Source: DATIHK01 sp035480775
Lineage (GTDB): Bacteria; Patescibacteriota; WWE3; UBA101185; UBA10185
Direction: 5' to 3'
NCBI GenBank assembly: GCA_035480775.1
Contig: DATIHK010000059.1
Coordinates: forward strand, 1 to 21,275
Length of the DNA stretch: 21,275 nt
The notes under the pieces were generated by a model. The model was not told where the DNA came from. It saw only the letters and a list, made by a program, of their open reading frames with translations, and did no database searches. Numbering within the stretch: position 1 is the stretch's first letter; each line of letters opens with the position of its first letter. Below are positions 1 to 7,263 of this stretch, in pieces. Made by a program: the position numbers and the translations under genes.

Positions 1-52
1 GTATATATCCTATAGCTATTATAGCGGAAATAGCCGTAAAGTTCAAGTACTA

Positions 53-61
53 TGCTATAAT
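53..61 (+). promoter_or_regulatory. Extended -10 promoter of efp
   Basis: TG at 53-54, one base, then a perfect TATAAT at 56-61: an extended -10 element. No convincing -35 box lies 17 bp upstream. The predicted transcription start is near 68. That is the first base of a small stem-loop (GGAC 68-71, GTCC 77-80), so the efp mRNA would begin with a hairpin. The remaining upstream sequence (1-52) contains no gene. Confidence 0.6.
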
Positions 62-85
62 CTTTCCGGACGTTTTGTCCAGTAT

Positions 86-640
86 ATGATTGCAACAGAC
101 TTAAAAACAGGCAAAATCTTTAAAGAAGGCGACTTTCCATATGTCGTAGTTAAGTACGAGCATACAAAAACAGCTCGTGCTGGAGCTACAGTCAAAGTCA
201 AAGCCAAAAACTTAGTTACCGGAGCAGTGCTAGAGAAAGGTTATATTGGTTCAGCTCGAGTTGAAGAGGCTGATGTAATTCGCAAAAATGCTCAATATCT
301 ATATAAAAACGGAGATTTTTATGAGTTTATGGATCCTGTTTCGTACGAGCAAATACATATGTCAGAAGAAGTAGTAGGGGACAATGCTCCATATTTGCTC
401 GAAGGGGAAACTGTTCAAGTTTTGTATTTTGAAGATCAGCCAGTTTCGATAGATTTACCATTAAATATGGTTTACGAAATAACTTACACAGAACCTGGTT
501 TTAAAGGCAACACTGTTTCAAACGTTCTAAAAGAAGCAACTATGCACAATGGACTCATTGCTAAAGTTCCAACTTTTGCAAAAATAGGGGACAAGGTTAG
601 AATAGATACACGAACAGGCGAGTACGTTTCAAAAGCTTGA
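86..640 (+). CDS. efp: Elongation factor P
   Basis: Translation factor that binds between the P and E sites and relieves ribosome stalling at polyproline stretches. The 184-aa product has the full family length (about 185) and all three beta-barrel domains: the KOW-like N domain (about 1-65), the central OB domain (about 66-128) and a C-terminal OB domain containing GNTVSNVLKEAT and ending in IDTRTGEYVSKA. The domain I loop that carries the modified residue reads KTARAGATVK. The residue aligned with E. coli Lys34 is Arg31, and the usual flanking Pro and Gly are absent. No modification enzyme gene (epmA/B, earP, ymfI) is visible nearby. The ATG at 86 has no Shine-Dalgarno and lies just after a small hairpin. 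The polyproline-rich GH26 fusion downstream is a plausible client in this genome, which is inference. Confidence 0.96.
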   Translation: MIATDLKTGKIFKEGDFPYVVVKYEHTKTARAGATVKVKAKNLVTGAVLEKGYIGSARVEEADVIRKNAQYLYKNGDFYEFMDPVSYEQIHMSEEVVGDNAPYLLEGETVQVLYFEDQPVSIDLPLNMVYEITYTEPGFKGNTVSNVLKEATMHNGLIAKVPTFAKIGDKVRIDTRTGEYVSKA

Positions 641-653
641 CGACTTTGTCGTT
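639..653 (+). promoter_or_regulatory. Stem-loop starting in the efp stop codon, upstream of the 673 gene
   Basis: The TGA stop of efp (638-640) runs into ACGAC (640-644), TTT loop, GTCGT (648-652). G639 and T653 can add a wobble pair. A T-rich then A-rich stretch leads to the ATG at 673. The 5-bp stem and 3-nt loop match the hairpins before ruvC, the 12355 gene and the trmH-like gene. Here the spacing to the start is longer (20 nt against 17) and there is no clear Shine-Dalgarno. Confidence 0.5.
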
Positions 654-672
654 TTAGACTGCTAAAAAAATT

Positions 673-1653
673 ATGCAAATTCCAGTATATTTTACTCTTT
701 GGTCATACAATATTTACTCTATTACCATATTCATTGCACTTGGTTTAGTAACTTCTGCGTTAGTAATCTGGTACGAAGGTAAGCGTGATGGTTTTGACGA
801 AGAAAACATTTTTGACTTGTTTTTATCGTCAGTAATAGCTGGATTGCTTGTATTTATCATTTTTACAAAAGTTGCGATGTACCAATATTTTTGGACGCTT
901 AGTTCAAGTTTGGTTAGCTCTTTTATTGTCGGATTACTACCGGTATTTATTTTTTCTCGCCTGTGGAAATGGTCAGTGTATCGTGTTTTGGATATATTTG
1001 TTATTTCATTTTGTATCGGAAGTTGTGTTCCAATTTTTGGATTCGTTTTGATTTACAAAAATTTATATGCATTATTTGGATTAGCTGGCTTTGTAGTAGT
1101 TTCATTTATATTTACTAAGCTTCGCGTAACCAGATATTTTTCTGGATTAATTTTTTCTATTTTCTTATTTTTACTAAGTATAGTAGGCATTATTTTCTTT
1201 AATAATGTGGAAAATTTAATAATTTATGGTATTCTTATTTCGCTCGGTAGCGTAAATATTTATGTAAGAAGAAAATCTCTTATGGCACAAGATAACTTAC
1301 CCTCCAACTTAATAAACTCATTAAGACAACGACTTTTATCCAGAAGAAAATCACTTAAAGCCGAACAAAAACTGTTAGATGTTGAAGATGCTGCAATTAT
1401 AAGTAATCGTAGTGATGATAATTCTGAGTCTATAGATGCCGCCATATTAGGCGATAGCCAAGAAGAAATTACTGATGCTAGAAAAACTTCAGTTTTAAGA
1501 GCTTTAGTAGATGTTCGAAGAGCTCTTGCAAAAATGCGCATAGGATCTTACGGAATTTGTGAAATTTGTGGTAATAAGATAGATCGTGCAAGACTCATGG
1601 CATATCCCGAAGCTACCACTTGCTTAGATGATGCTAATAAAAAACAAGCTTAA
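673..1653 (+). CDS. Lgt-like membrane domain fused to a DksA/TraR-type zinc-finger domain
   Basis: A 326-aa two-part protein. Residues 1-200 form about seven hydrophobic helices. The start of this part (ALGLVTSALVIWYEGKRDGF, then DEENIFDL) resembles the opening of prolipoprotein diacylglyceryl transferase (Lgt). I see no GRxGNF-type signature, so transferase activity is doubtful. Residues 205-326 look like DksA/TraR: a charged coiled coil with an acidic tip (RSDDNSESIDAA), then GSYGICEICGNKIDRARL and a zinc-finger core. The finger is C296-x2-C299-x17-C317-x2-D320, so the fourth cysteine is replaced by Asp. DksA proteins normally act in the cytosol on RNA polymerase, and tethering one to the membrane is unusual. 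It overlaps the following LspA-like gene by 26 nt, and the pair looks like a relic or repurposing of the lipoprotein pathway (inference). Confidence 0.7.
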   Translation: MQIPVYFTLWSYNIYSITIFIALGLVTSALVIWYEGKRDGFDEENIFDLFLSSVIAGLLVFIIFTKVAMYQYFWTLSSSLVSSFIVGLLPVFIFSRLWKWSVYRVLDIFVISFCIGSCVPIFGFVLIYKNLYALFGLAGFVVVSFIFTKLRVTRYFSGLIFSIFLFLLSIVGIIFFNNVENLIIYGILISLGSVNIYVRRKSLMAQDNLPSNLINSLRQRLLSRRKSLKAEQKLLDVEDAAIISNRSDDNSESIDAAILGDSQEEITDARKTSVLRALVDVRRALAKMRIGSYGICEICGNKIDRARLMAYPEATTCLDDANKKQA

Positions 1654-2032
1654 AAACCCACTAATACTATTATTGTCTGCTGTACTTGTTTGTTTGGTTT
1701 CTGTCTCTATAAGTCACTTCGTCATACAATCCGGAATTTATTTTGTCTACAACTGCAAATTTTCTCATTTTAACTTAATAGTTTTATATATTGCTCTAGC
1801 CTTAATTTCAGTTGCACTGGTAGATTTTATTAAGCACGAGCAAAAAGTCTTGGCATTTATTTTGGTAGGATCTGTTATTGGTGGAGTAGCGAGCAATATT
1901 TATGAATTTGGTCGCAACACCTGCATAGCTGATTATTTCAACTTTTTTGGACTTGTGCATTTTAATTCCGCAGACGTATTTATTACTCTGGGGGCACTTT
2001 TATTAGTTTTTAATTTAAAATTACTGGTATAA
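1628..2032 (+). CDS. Divergent signal peptidase II (LspA)-like membrane protein
   Basis: 134 aa with about four hydrophobic segments, the size and topology of lipoprotein signal peptidase. The C-terminal half keeps the LspA layout: GGVASNIYEF corresponds to GGxxGNxxDR, and HFNSADVFITLG corresponds to FNxAD. The second catalytic Asp (in FNSAD) is present. The first is replaced by Glu and the following Arg by Phe. The reaction would be removal of signal peptides from lipid-modified prolipoproteins, but the changed dyad makes activity uncertain. The gene starts inside the end of the Lgt-like/DksA gene (ATG at 1628, or the next codon at 1631), which suggests translational coupling. A divergent, possibly non-peptidase LspA homologue is the safest description. 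Confidence 0.62.
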   Translation: MMLIKNKLKNPLILLLSAVLVCLVSVSISHFVIQSGIYFVYNCKFSHFNLIVLYIALALISVALVDFIKHEQKVLAFILVGSVIGGVASNIYEFGRNTCIADYFNFFGLVHFNSADVFITLGALLLVFNLKLLV

Positions 2033-2033
2033 T
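2025..2033 (+). promoter_or_regulatory. Extended -10 promoter of the receiver-protein genes
   Basis: TG at 2025-2026, one base, then TATAAT at 2028-2033, overlapping the stop codon of the LspA-like gene (2030-2032). No good -35 box. Transcription would start near 2040, leaving about 4 nt before the first GTG (2045) or about 16 nt before an alternative GTG (2057). Confidence 0.6.
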
Positions 2034-2044
2034 GTCTTAGATCG

Positions 2045-2437
2045 GTGGTGGTTAGCGTGGAAGAATCGAAAAAAATTGTGTTATTAGTTGAAGATGATCA
2101 TGATATTTGCCTCTTATACTCTGAGGTACTGCAAGAAGCTGGCTATACCGTTTCTGACGCAGGGGATGGTAATTCTGGATTAAGAAAAGCAATTAATGAG
2201 CCTTGGGACATTTTACTTTTAGATATCATGCTTCCCGGGCAAGACGGTCTACACGTTTTAAAACACATCAAAGATCAAGACTCTTTGAAAAACAAGCCAG
2301 TTATATTGCTTACTAATTTAGGTAGCGAAAGCATTATTAGTGAGTGTTTTTCATTAGGAGCATCGGGCTATTTGATAAAATCAGAAATAACTCCTGATAA
2401 AATAGTTTCTGAAGTAAATAGTATTTTAAGAAAATAG
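2045..2437 (+). CDS. Single-domain response regulator (receiver only), copy 1
   Basis: A CheY-like receiver domain with no output domain, 130 aa. Numbering from the first GTG, it has the acidic pair E16/D17, phospho-acceptor D60 in LLLDIMLP, switch Thr90 and conserved Lys112 (YLIKSEI). All five key positions are intact, so phosphorylation by a histidine kinase is expected, but no kinase gene is in the window. The start is uncertain. GTG codons at 2045, 2048 and 2057 are in frame, and the last is preceded by a GGTGGTGG stretch that could serve as ribosome binding site. It lies 1 nt before a second, related receiver gene, so the two look like a tandem duplication. Confidence 0.9.
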   Translation: MVVSVEESKKIVLLVEDDHDICLLYSEVLQEAGYTVSDAGDGNSGLRKAINEPWDILLLDIMLPGQDGLHVLKHIKDQDSLKNKPVILLTNLGSESIISECFSLGASGYLIKSEITPDKIVSEVNSILRK

Positions 2438-2438
2438 T

Positions 2439-2810
2439 ATGCATAAAATTTTAATCGTCGAAGACGAAACAAGTTTAAGAGAAATATACTCCGAAGTACT
2501 AAAAGATGCCGGCTATGGTGTTATTGAAGCAGGAGATGGAGAAACGGCTGAAACATTAATTAAAAGCGGAGATTGGGATCTGTTACTTTTAGATATAATG
2601 CTTCCAAAATTGGACGGTATGACAGTTTTGAAAGAAAAATCTCAAAATCAAATGCTAAAAGATAAGCCGGTAATTGTTATAAGTAATTTAGATAATGAAG
2701 ATATTATTAAACAATGTATGGAAGGTGGCGCAAGCGGTTATTTAGTAAAATCCAACATTAGCCCTCAGGAACTTGTTGATAACGTCAACAAACACTTTAC
2801 AAATGCTTGA
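2439..2810 (+). CDS. Single-domain response regulator (receiver only), copy 2
   Basis: A 123-aa CheY-like receiver domain resembling its upstream neighbour throughout (shared LLLDIMLP, D-G-x-x-VLK, ASGYL(I/V)KS). Key residues are E8/D9, phospho-acceptor D52, Ser82 in place of Thr and Lys104. It has no output domain. The ATG lies directly after the stop codon of copy 1, so the two are almost certainly one operon. The end overlaps the start of the pseudouridine synthase gene by 8 nt. Possible roles are a phosphotransfer sink or a regulator of pilus motility by protein contact, neither of which can be decided from sequence. Confidence 0.9.
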   Translation: MHKILIVEDETSLREIYSEVLKDAGYGVIEAGDGETAETLIKSGDWDLLLLDIMLPKLDGMTVLKEKSQNQMLKDKPVIVISNLDNEDIIKQCMEGGASGYLVKSNISPQELVDNVNKHFTNA

Positions 2811-3498
2811 TTTAAAAATATTGTACGAAGATGATGACATTCTGGTTATCAATAAAGATGCTGGAATTGTTGTTAATACATCTCAGACTTCTCCACAAGG
2901 AACAGTACAAGAGACACTTGCCGATAAAATTGAAACAGATTCAGAAGACGAAGCCAGCGAATTTGACCAACGCACTGGAATTGTTCATAGAATAGACAAA
3001 GATACTTCTGGAATACTTTTAATTGCAAAAAATAAAGAAGCATTTATCGAGTTACAAAGACAATTTAAAGAACGCGAAGTAAAAAAAGAATATCTTGCGC
3101 TTGTTCTAGGCCAAATAAATGAGGAAGTTGTAGAAATTAATGCACCTATTAAGCGCCATCCATTTCACCGTACAAAACTTGCAGTAGTCGAAGGTGGCAA
3201 AGACTCTGTTACTAAAGTCGAGAAAATTAAAGATATTTTAAAGAATGGAGAAAAACTAACTTTAGTTAAAGTAAATCCGCTAACTGGTCGAACACATCAG
3301 ATACGCGTACATTTAGCAGCGTTTAACCACCCGATAGTGGGGGACGAACTCTATTCCAGCACCAAGCAATACTATAAATGGCACGAGGTATTTGGCAGGC
3401 TAATGTTACATGCCTGCAAAATTGAGATAAGTCATCCCACTACTCATAAAATAATGATGTTTGAAGCACCTCTTCCTCAAGAATTTATAGATCTCTAA
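2803..3498 (+). CDS. RluA/RluD-family pseudouridine synthase
   Basis: Converts specific uridines in rRNA (possibly tRNA) to pseudouridine. The 231-aa product has the RluA-family motif HRIDKDTSG with catalytic Asp65, followed by LLIAKNKEA and GRTHQIRVHL near residue 165. It lacks the N-terminal S4 RNA-binding domain of RluC/RluD and so is of the short RluA type. The ATG at 2803 is chosen because the protein then begins directly with the family's first strand (LKILYEDDDILVINK). An upstream TTG at 2773 would add ten unrelated residues. It overlaps the second receiver gene by 8 nt. The target base cannot be assigned from sequence. Confidence 0.92.
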   Translation: MLDLKILYEDDDILVINKDAGIVVNTSQTSPQGTVQETLADKIETDSEDEASEFDQRTGIVHRIDKDTSGILLIAKNKEAFIELQRQFKEREVKKEYLALVLGQINEEVVEINAPIKRHPFHRTKLAVVEGGKDSVTKVEKIKDILKNGEKLTLVKVNPLTGRTHQIRVHLAAFNHPIVGDELYSSTKQYYKWHEVFGRLMLHACKIEISHPTTHKIMMFEAPLPQEFIDL

Positions 3499-3525
3499 TA
3501 ATAATATATGTTAGACTCTGATTGA

Positions 3526-4590
3526 ATGAAAAAGCGTCCTGCCCAGCGATCTAAAAGAGCCATGAGAAAAAGGCCCTTTAAATATAAGAGTTTAGTTAAA
3601 ACAGCCACAGTTTTTTTGTTATTCGTATTTTCATTTACTTCTATTGTCGCGCTTTTTGCATATAAAAATGTGACAAAATCATTCACTTCCGCGTTATCTA
3701 ATCTCGAACTTATTTCAGGAAACTCTGACATCTCAAAGCAAGATCTTACATCTGTAATGTACCTTTCGGTTGATAGCTTAACCGACCGTCCTGTTGTTGT
3801 TAATAACATTGTTATCACTTTTTTAGATAGTGATTTAAAAAAAATAGTTTCATACACAGTCGCACCAAATATTGTAGTTGACATATCTGGCAAGTTTGGA
3901 CAAGAAGAATTATCTAAAGTTGTAGCACTTGGATCATTAGAAAATGATTCAGATCTTTCATCAGGAGTTGCATTGCTAGAAAAAACTATGACAAAAATCT
4001 TTGGTTACAAAATGGATCGTTACATCGTCGTTGATAAAAGTGTCGATTCCGACTTCACATCTTTTTTGACAACCGGAAATTCTAATCAAATTAAATTGCA
4101 AAATCTTACTAGTATTAAAGATAGTATGTATACAGATTTAAATGTGAAAGAGATGTTTGACGTTTATAGATTTGTTTCTAGTCTACCGGATGACCGTTTT
4201 ACCACTACTAAATTAACCCAAGAAACTATTCAAAATACCGACGATATTGACAGCGATATTCAGAATTTAACTTTCGATTCCGCCATAGCAGGAGAGAAAA
4301 AAACTATTTCTATCTTAAATGGTTCAGACAAAGCAGGAATTGCTAACTTGAGCTCTCGAATTATTGCCAATATTGGTGGAAGAGTTATAGCCACCGAAAA
4401 CGCAAATCATATTTATAAAAATGGAATTTTAGTTGTAGACGATCCAGATAGTGCCACGGTTAAAAATATTCAGAAAATATTTGGTTTTACCCAAGTTGTC
4501 AAAAAAGGAGCAGGGGATATAGACGAATCAACTTTAGATCGTGCCGATATAACCTTGATCGTTGGTATTGACATCGCAAATTCCTTGTGA
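3526..4590 (+). CDS. Degenerate LCP-like, LytR_C domain cell-envelope protein
   Basis: A 354-aa single-pass membrane protein: a very basic N-terminal tail (1-24), one TM helix (about 26-47) and an extracellular remainder. Residues 55-190 resemble the LytR-CpsA-Psr (LCP) fold at its helical part (GVALLEKTMTKIFGYKMDRY then IVVD, like the LCP stretch before the yyv-vD motif). The IPRD segment and catalytic arginines of LCP ligases are not visible. Residues 265-352 match a LytR_C domain (KKTISILNGSDKAGIANLSS). LCP enzymes attach glycopolymers to peptidoglycan. Without the catalytic residues this one may only bind or organise wall polymers. The ATG at 3526 has no strong Shine-Dalgarno. A terminator follows the gene. 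Confidence 0.68.
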   Translation: MKKRPAQRSKRAMRKRPFKYKSLVKTATVFLLFVFSFTSIVALFAYKNVTKSFTSALSNLELISGNSDISKQDLTSVMYLSVDSLTDRPVVVNNIVITFLDSDLKKIVSYTVAPNIVVDISGKFGQEELSKVVALGSLENDSDLSSGVALLEKTMTKIFGYKMDRYIVVDKSVDSDFTSFLTTGNSNQIKLQNLTSIKDSMYTDLNVKEMFDVYRFVSSLPDDRFTTTKLTQETIQNTDDIDSDIQNLTFDSAIAGEKKTISILNGSDKAGIANLSSRIIANIGGRVIATENANHIYKNGILVVDDPDSATVKNIQKIFGFTQVVKKGAGDIDESTLDRADITLIVGIDIANSL

Positions 4591-4622
4591 GAGCATTAAT
4601 GCATTGTCTCTCTCCTTTCTTC

Positions 4623-4660
4623 ACCCCCGTCCCAAATTAGGGCGGGGGTTGTTGTGTTCT
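4623..4660 (+). terminator. Intrinsic terminator after the LytR_C gene
   Basis: ACCCCCG-T-CCC (4623-4633, one bulged T), a 6-nt loop AAATTA, and GGGCGGGGGT (4640-4649), followed by the T-rich tract TTGTTGTGTTCTT. It is the most GC-rich stem in the window and separates the upstream operon from the TraG-like ATPase gene. A weaker GAGAG/CTCTC stem precedes it at about 4590-4614. Confidence 0.85.
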
Positions 4661-4664
4661 TAGG

Positions 4665-7256
4665 ATGCTTTATTATATTTTGATACCTATACTAATTGTT
4701 TTTTTTGCATTAGTGCTTGTATTTAAGCGAGGTAAAAAAGCCGGTAAAAAACTAAATAATCTAAATGGACCTTTTGAAATTTTAGAAATTCAAGTTCCAA
4801 AAAATGACGAAGAAACTCACGATGTTAACGCTTCTGCGCTGGCAGCCGAAAACATGTTTGCATCATTGCACGGACTTTTACGCGAAGATTACCATCTGCA
4901 AGAGCATTTTTCATTTGAAATTGCCTCTGAAGGTGGAAGTGGAATTAAATTTTATGTGGTAGTTCCGGTGCATGTTTTAAAATTTATAGAAAGCCAAATT
5001 TATGCACAATATCCAACCGCACAAGTAAAGGTGGCAACTGATTACACTTCGCCAGAAGGATTATCAGAAGGGTTTTTAGAAATTGGTAATTTGTCATTTT
5101 CGCGTGAGCTCTTTTATCCAATAAAGACCTTTAGAGATTTTGAAACCGATCCACTTTCTGCTATAACTTCCGCACTGTCAGATGTTAACGCAAATGAGCA
5201 AATTTGGTTGCAATATTTAGTAAAACCTATGCCTGATATTTGGCAAAAAGAAGGCTATACATATGTAACTACAGTTAGAACAGGTGTTCCTGAAAGACAA
5301 CCATCTTTTGTAACTACAGTTGCTGGGCAAGGTGTTAAAGAATTGACGCAAATTGTTTCTGGTGTTTTTACAAAGCCGTTTGTAAGTGATACTTTGACCG
5401 ACAAAAAATTTCCTGAAAGAGCGAATACTAGTCAACCCAGACTTTCAGCTACTCAAGATTTGGAATTAAAATCTATCGAAAACAAACTTTCTAAGATGGG
5501 TTTTGAAGTTCAAATACGCATTTTTTCTCATGCTATAAACCCTGAGCGAGCGCAAAGTAATTTAAGGTCAGTAGTAGCTTCACTTAAGCAATTCTCAACA
5601 TCTACACTTAACGCTTTAACATACACCTCTGCAGGTAATAAGACTTCTGCACTTGAGGAGTATCGCAATAGACTTATCGACTCAAATAAAACTCTAGTTC
5701 TCAATGTCGAAGAATTAGCTACAGTATTTCATTTACCTTCAGCGGGAGTCGAAACTCCGAACATATCTTGGTTGTATTCCAAAAAATCTGAACCTCCTTC
5801 TACACTTCCAGTAAAAGATTGTACATATATTGGTGAAACAATTTTTAGAAGTCAACGCGTCAAATTTGGAATGGCCAATACCGACGATCGCTTGCGCCAT
5901 ATGTATGTGATAGGGAAGTCGGGTACCGGAAAATCTACGCTTTTTGAAACTATGATTGCCCAAGATATTAAAAACGGCGAAGGAGTGGGAGTTTTAGATC
6001 CACACGGAGAAACTATAGATAAAATTCTTGATCATATTCCAGACGAAAGAATTGATGATGTCATTTATTTTGATCCATCTGATATTGAGCGCCCGATTGG
6101 GTTAAATTTGTTAGAAATGGAAGATCAAAGCCAAAAAAATCTTATGGCGTCTGCCTTGGTTGCCGCAATTAAGCATAATTTTGATTATTCTTGGGGTCCT
6201 CGATTAGAATATTTGCTCAATTACGCAATTTTGACTTTACTAGAAGTCCCAGGAACCACCATGCTAGGTATCACACGATTGATGGAAGATGACAACTATC
6301 AAAAATATATATTGCACCAAGTTAAAGATCCTGTGGTTGTAAAGTTTTGGGAGCAAGAATTTAAGCAAATGAAAGGCAACCAAAAGCTGGTTACTGAAGC
6401 TATAGCTCCTATTCAGAACAAAGTTAACCGCTTTTTAGCCTCGACAACTATTAGAAATATTTTAGGTCAAAAAAAGTCCAGCATAAATATTGCCGATGCG
6501 ATGAATAATGGCAAAATTTTGTTGATTAATTTATCTAAAGGTAAAATTGGTAGTGATAATTCTAATTTGCTTGGTGCACTTTTAGTTTCACGTATTCAAT
6601 TTATGGCGTTGCAGAGAGCAAAAATTCCATATGCTCAACGTAAACCTTTTTATTTGTATGTCGATGAATTTCAGAACTTTGCATCCGGAAGTTTTGAAGA
6701 AATTTTGTCTGAATCTCGCAAGTACAAGCTTGGCTTGTACTTGACCCATCAGTTCACAGGCCAATTGCCTGAAGATTTACTTAAGTCAGTTTTTGGTAAC
6801 GTAGGTACTATTGCAACATTTGCGTTAGGAGCTCCTGATGCCAAAGTGTTAGCCAATGAGTTTGCTCCATACTTTGAGCAAAACGATATTATTTCATTAG
6901 ATCGATTTAATATTTATGTAAAATTAATGATCGACGGCATGACCTCACTACCATTTTCGGCGCGAATCTTATTACCGTGGGAAGATAAAAGCGGTCTTAT
7001 TCCAACTTATGATAATAAACAAAAAGTATTAGATAGAAGCCGAGAAAAATACGGAGTTGATCGTGAAGGTATTGAATCGAGAATAAATAAGTGGGTTGAA
7101 ACTCCTTTTGATAAAGGTATGGCGATAGCTCAAGAAATTAAAGATAAGCAAAAAGCTCAACAACCAAGCCAACCTCCACAAAATCCACCATTACAGCCAG
7201 AAAAGCCCGTTGAAAGTACAGAAATGTCTGGTAGTATTGATTTGAGACAAGGGTAA
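4665..7256 (+). CDS. VirD4/TraG/HerA-like ATPase with N-terminal membrane anchor
   Basis: An 863-aa protein with one N-terminal TM helix (about 2-20), a large N-terminal region (about 35-380) and a RecA-like motor domain. The Walker A is GKSGTGKST (417-425), with downstream GVGVLDPHGE. The Walker B is YLYVDEF (D667, E668), followed by a LTHQFTGQLPEDLL sensor-like segment. The layout is that of type IV secretion coupling proteins (VirD4/TraG, TraM-binding domain), which pump DNA or proteins across the membrane as hexamers. No relaxase, VirB or mating-pair genes are nearby, so conjugation is not implied. The C-terminal about 30 residues are Pro/Gln-rich. It starts only a few bases after a terminator and has no obvious promoter or Shine-Dalgarno. 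The following coiled-coil gene is probably co-transcribed. Confidence 0.88.
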   Translation: MLYYILIPILIVFFALVLVFKRGKKAGKKLNNLNGPFEILEIQVPKNDEETHDVNASALAAENMFASLHGLLREDYHLQEHFSFEIASEGGSGIKFYVVVPVHVLKFIESQIYAQYPTAQVKVATDYTSPEGLSEGFLEIGNLSFSRELFYPIKTFRDFETDPLSAITSALSDVNANEQIWLQYLVKPMPDIWQKEGYTYVTTVRTGVPERQPSFVTTVAGQGVKELTQIVSGVFTKPFVSDTLTDKKFPERANTSQPRLSATQDLELKSIENKLSKMGFEVQIRIFSHAINPERAQSNLRSVVASLKQFSTSTLNALTYTSAGNKTSALEEYRNRLIDSNKTLVLNVEELATVFHLPSAGVETPNISWLYSKKSEPPSTLPVKDCTYIGETIFRSQRVKFGMANTDDRLRHMYVIGKSGTGKSTLFETMIAQDIKNGEGVGVLDPHGETIDKILDHIPDERIDDVIYFDPSDIERPIGLNLLEMEDQSQKNLMASALVAAIKHNFDYSWGPRLEYLLNYAILTLLEVPGTTMLGITRLMEDDNYQKYILHQVKDPVVVKFWEQEFKQMKGNQKLVTEAIAPIQNKVNRFLASTTIRNILGQKKSSINIADAMNNGKILLINLSKGKIGSDNSNLLGALLVSRIQFMALQRAKIPYAQRKPFYLYVDEFQNFASGSFEEILSESRKYKLGLYLTHQFTGQLPEDLLKSVFGNVGTIATFALGAPDAKVLANEFAPYFEQNDIISLDRFNIYVKLMIDGMTSLPFSARILLPWEDKSGLIPTYDNKQKVLDRSREKYGVDREGIESRINKWVETPFDKGMAIAQEIKDKQKAQQPSQPPQNPPLQPEKPVESTEMSGSIDLRQG

Positions 7257-7263
7257 TTTGAAT

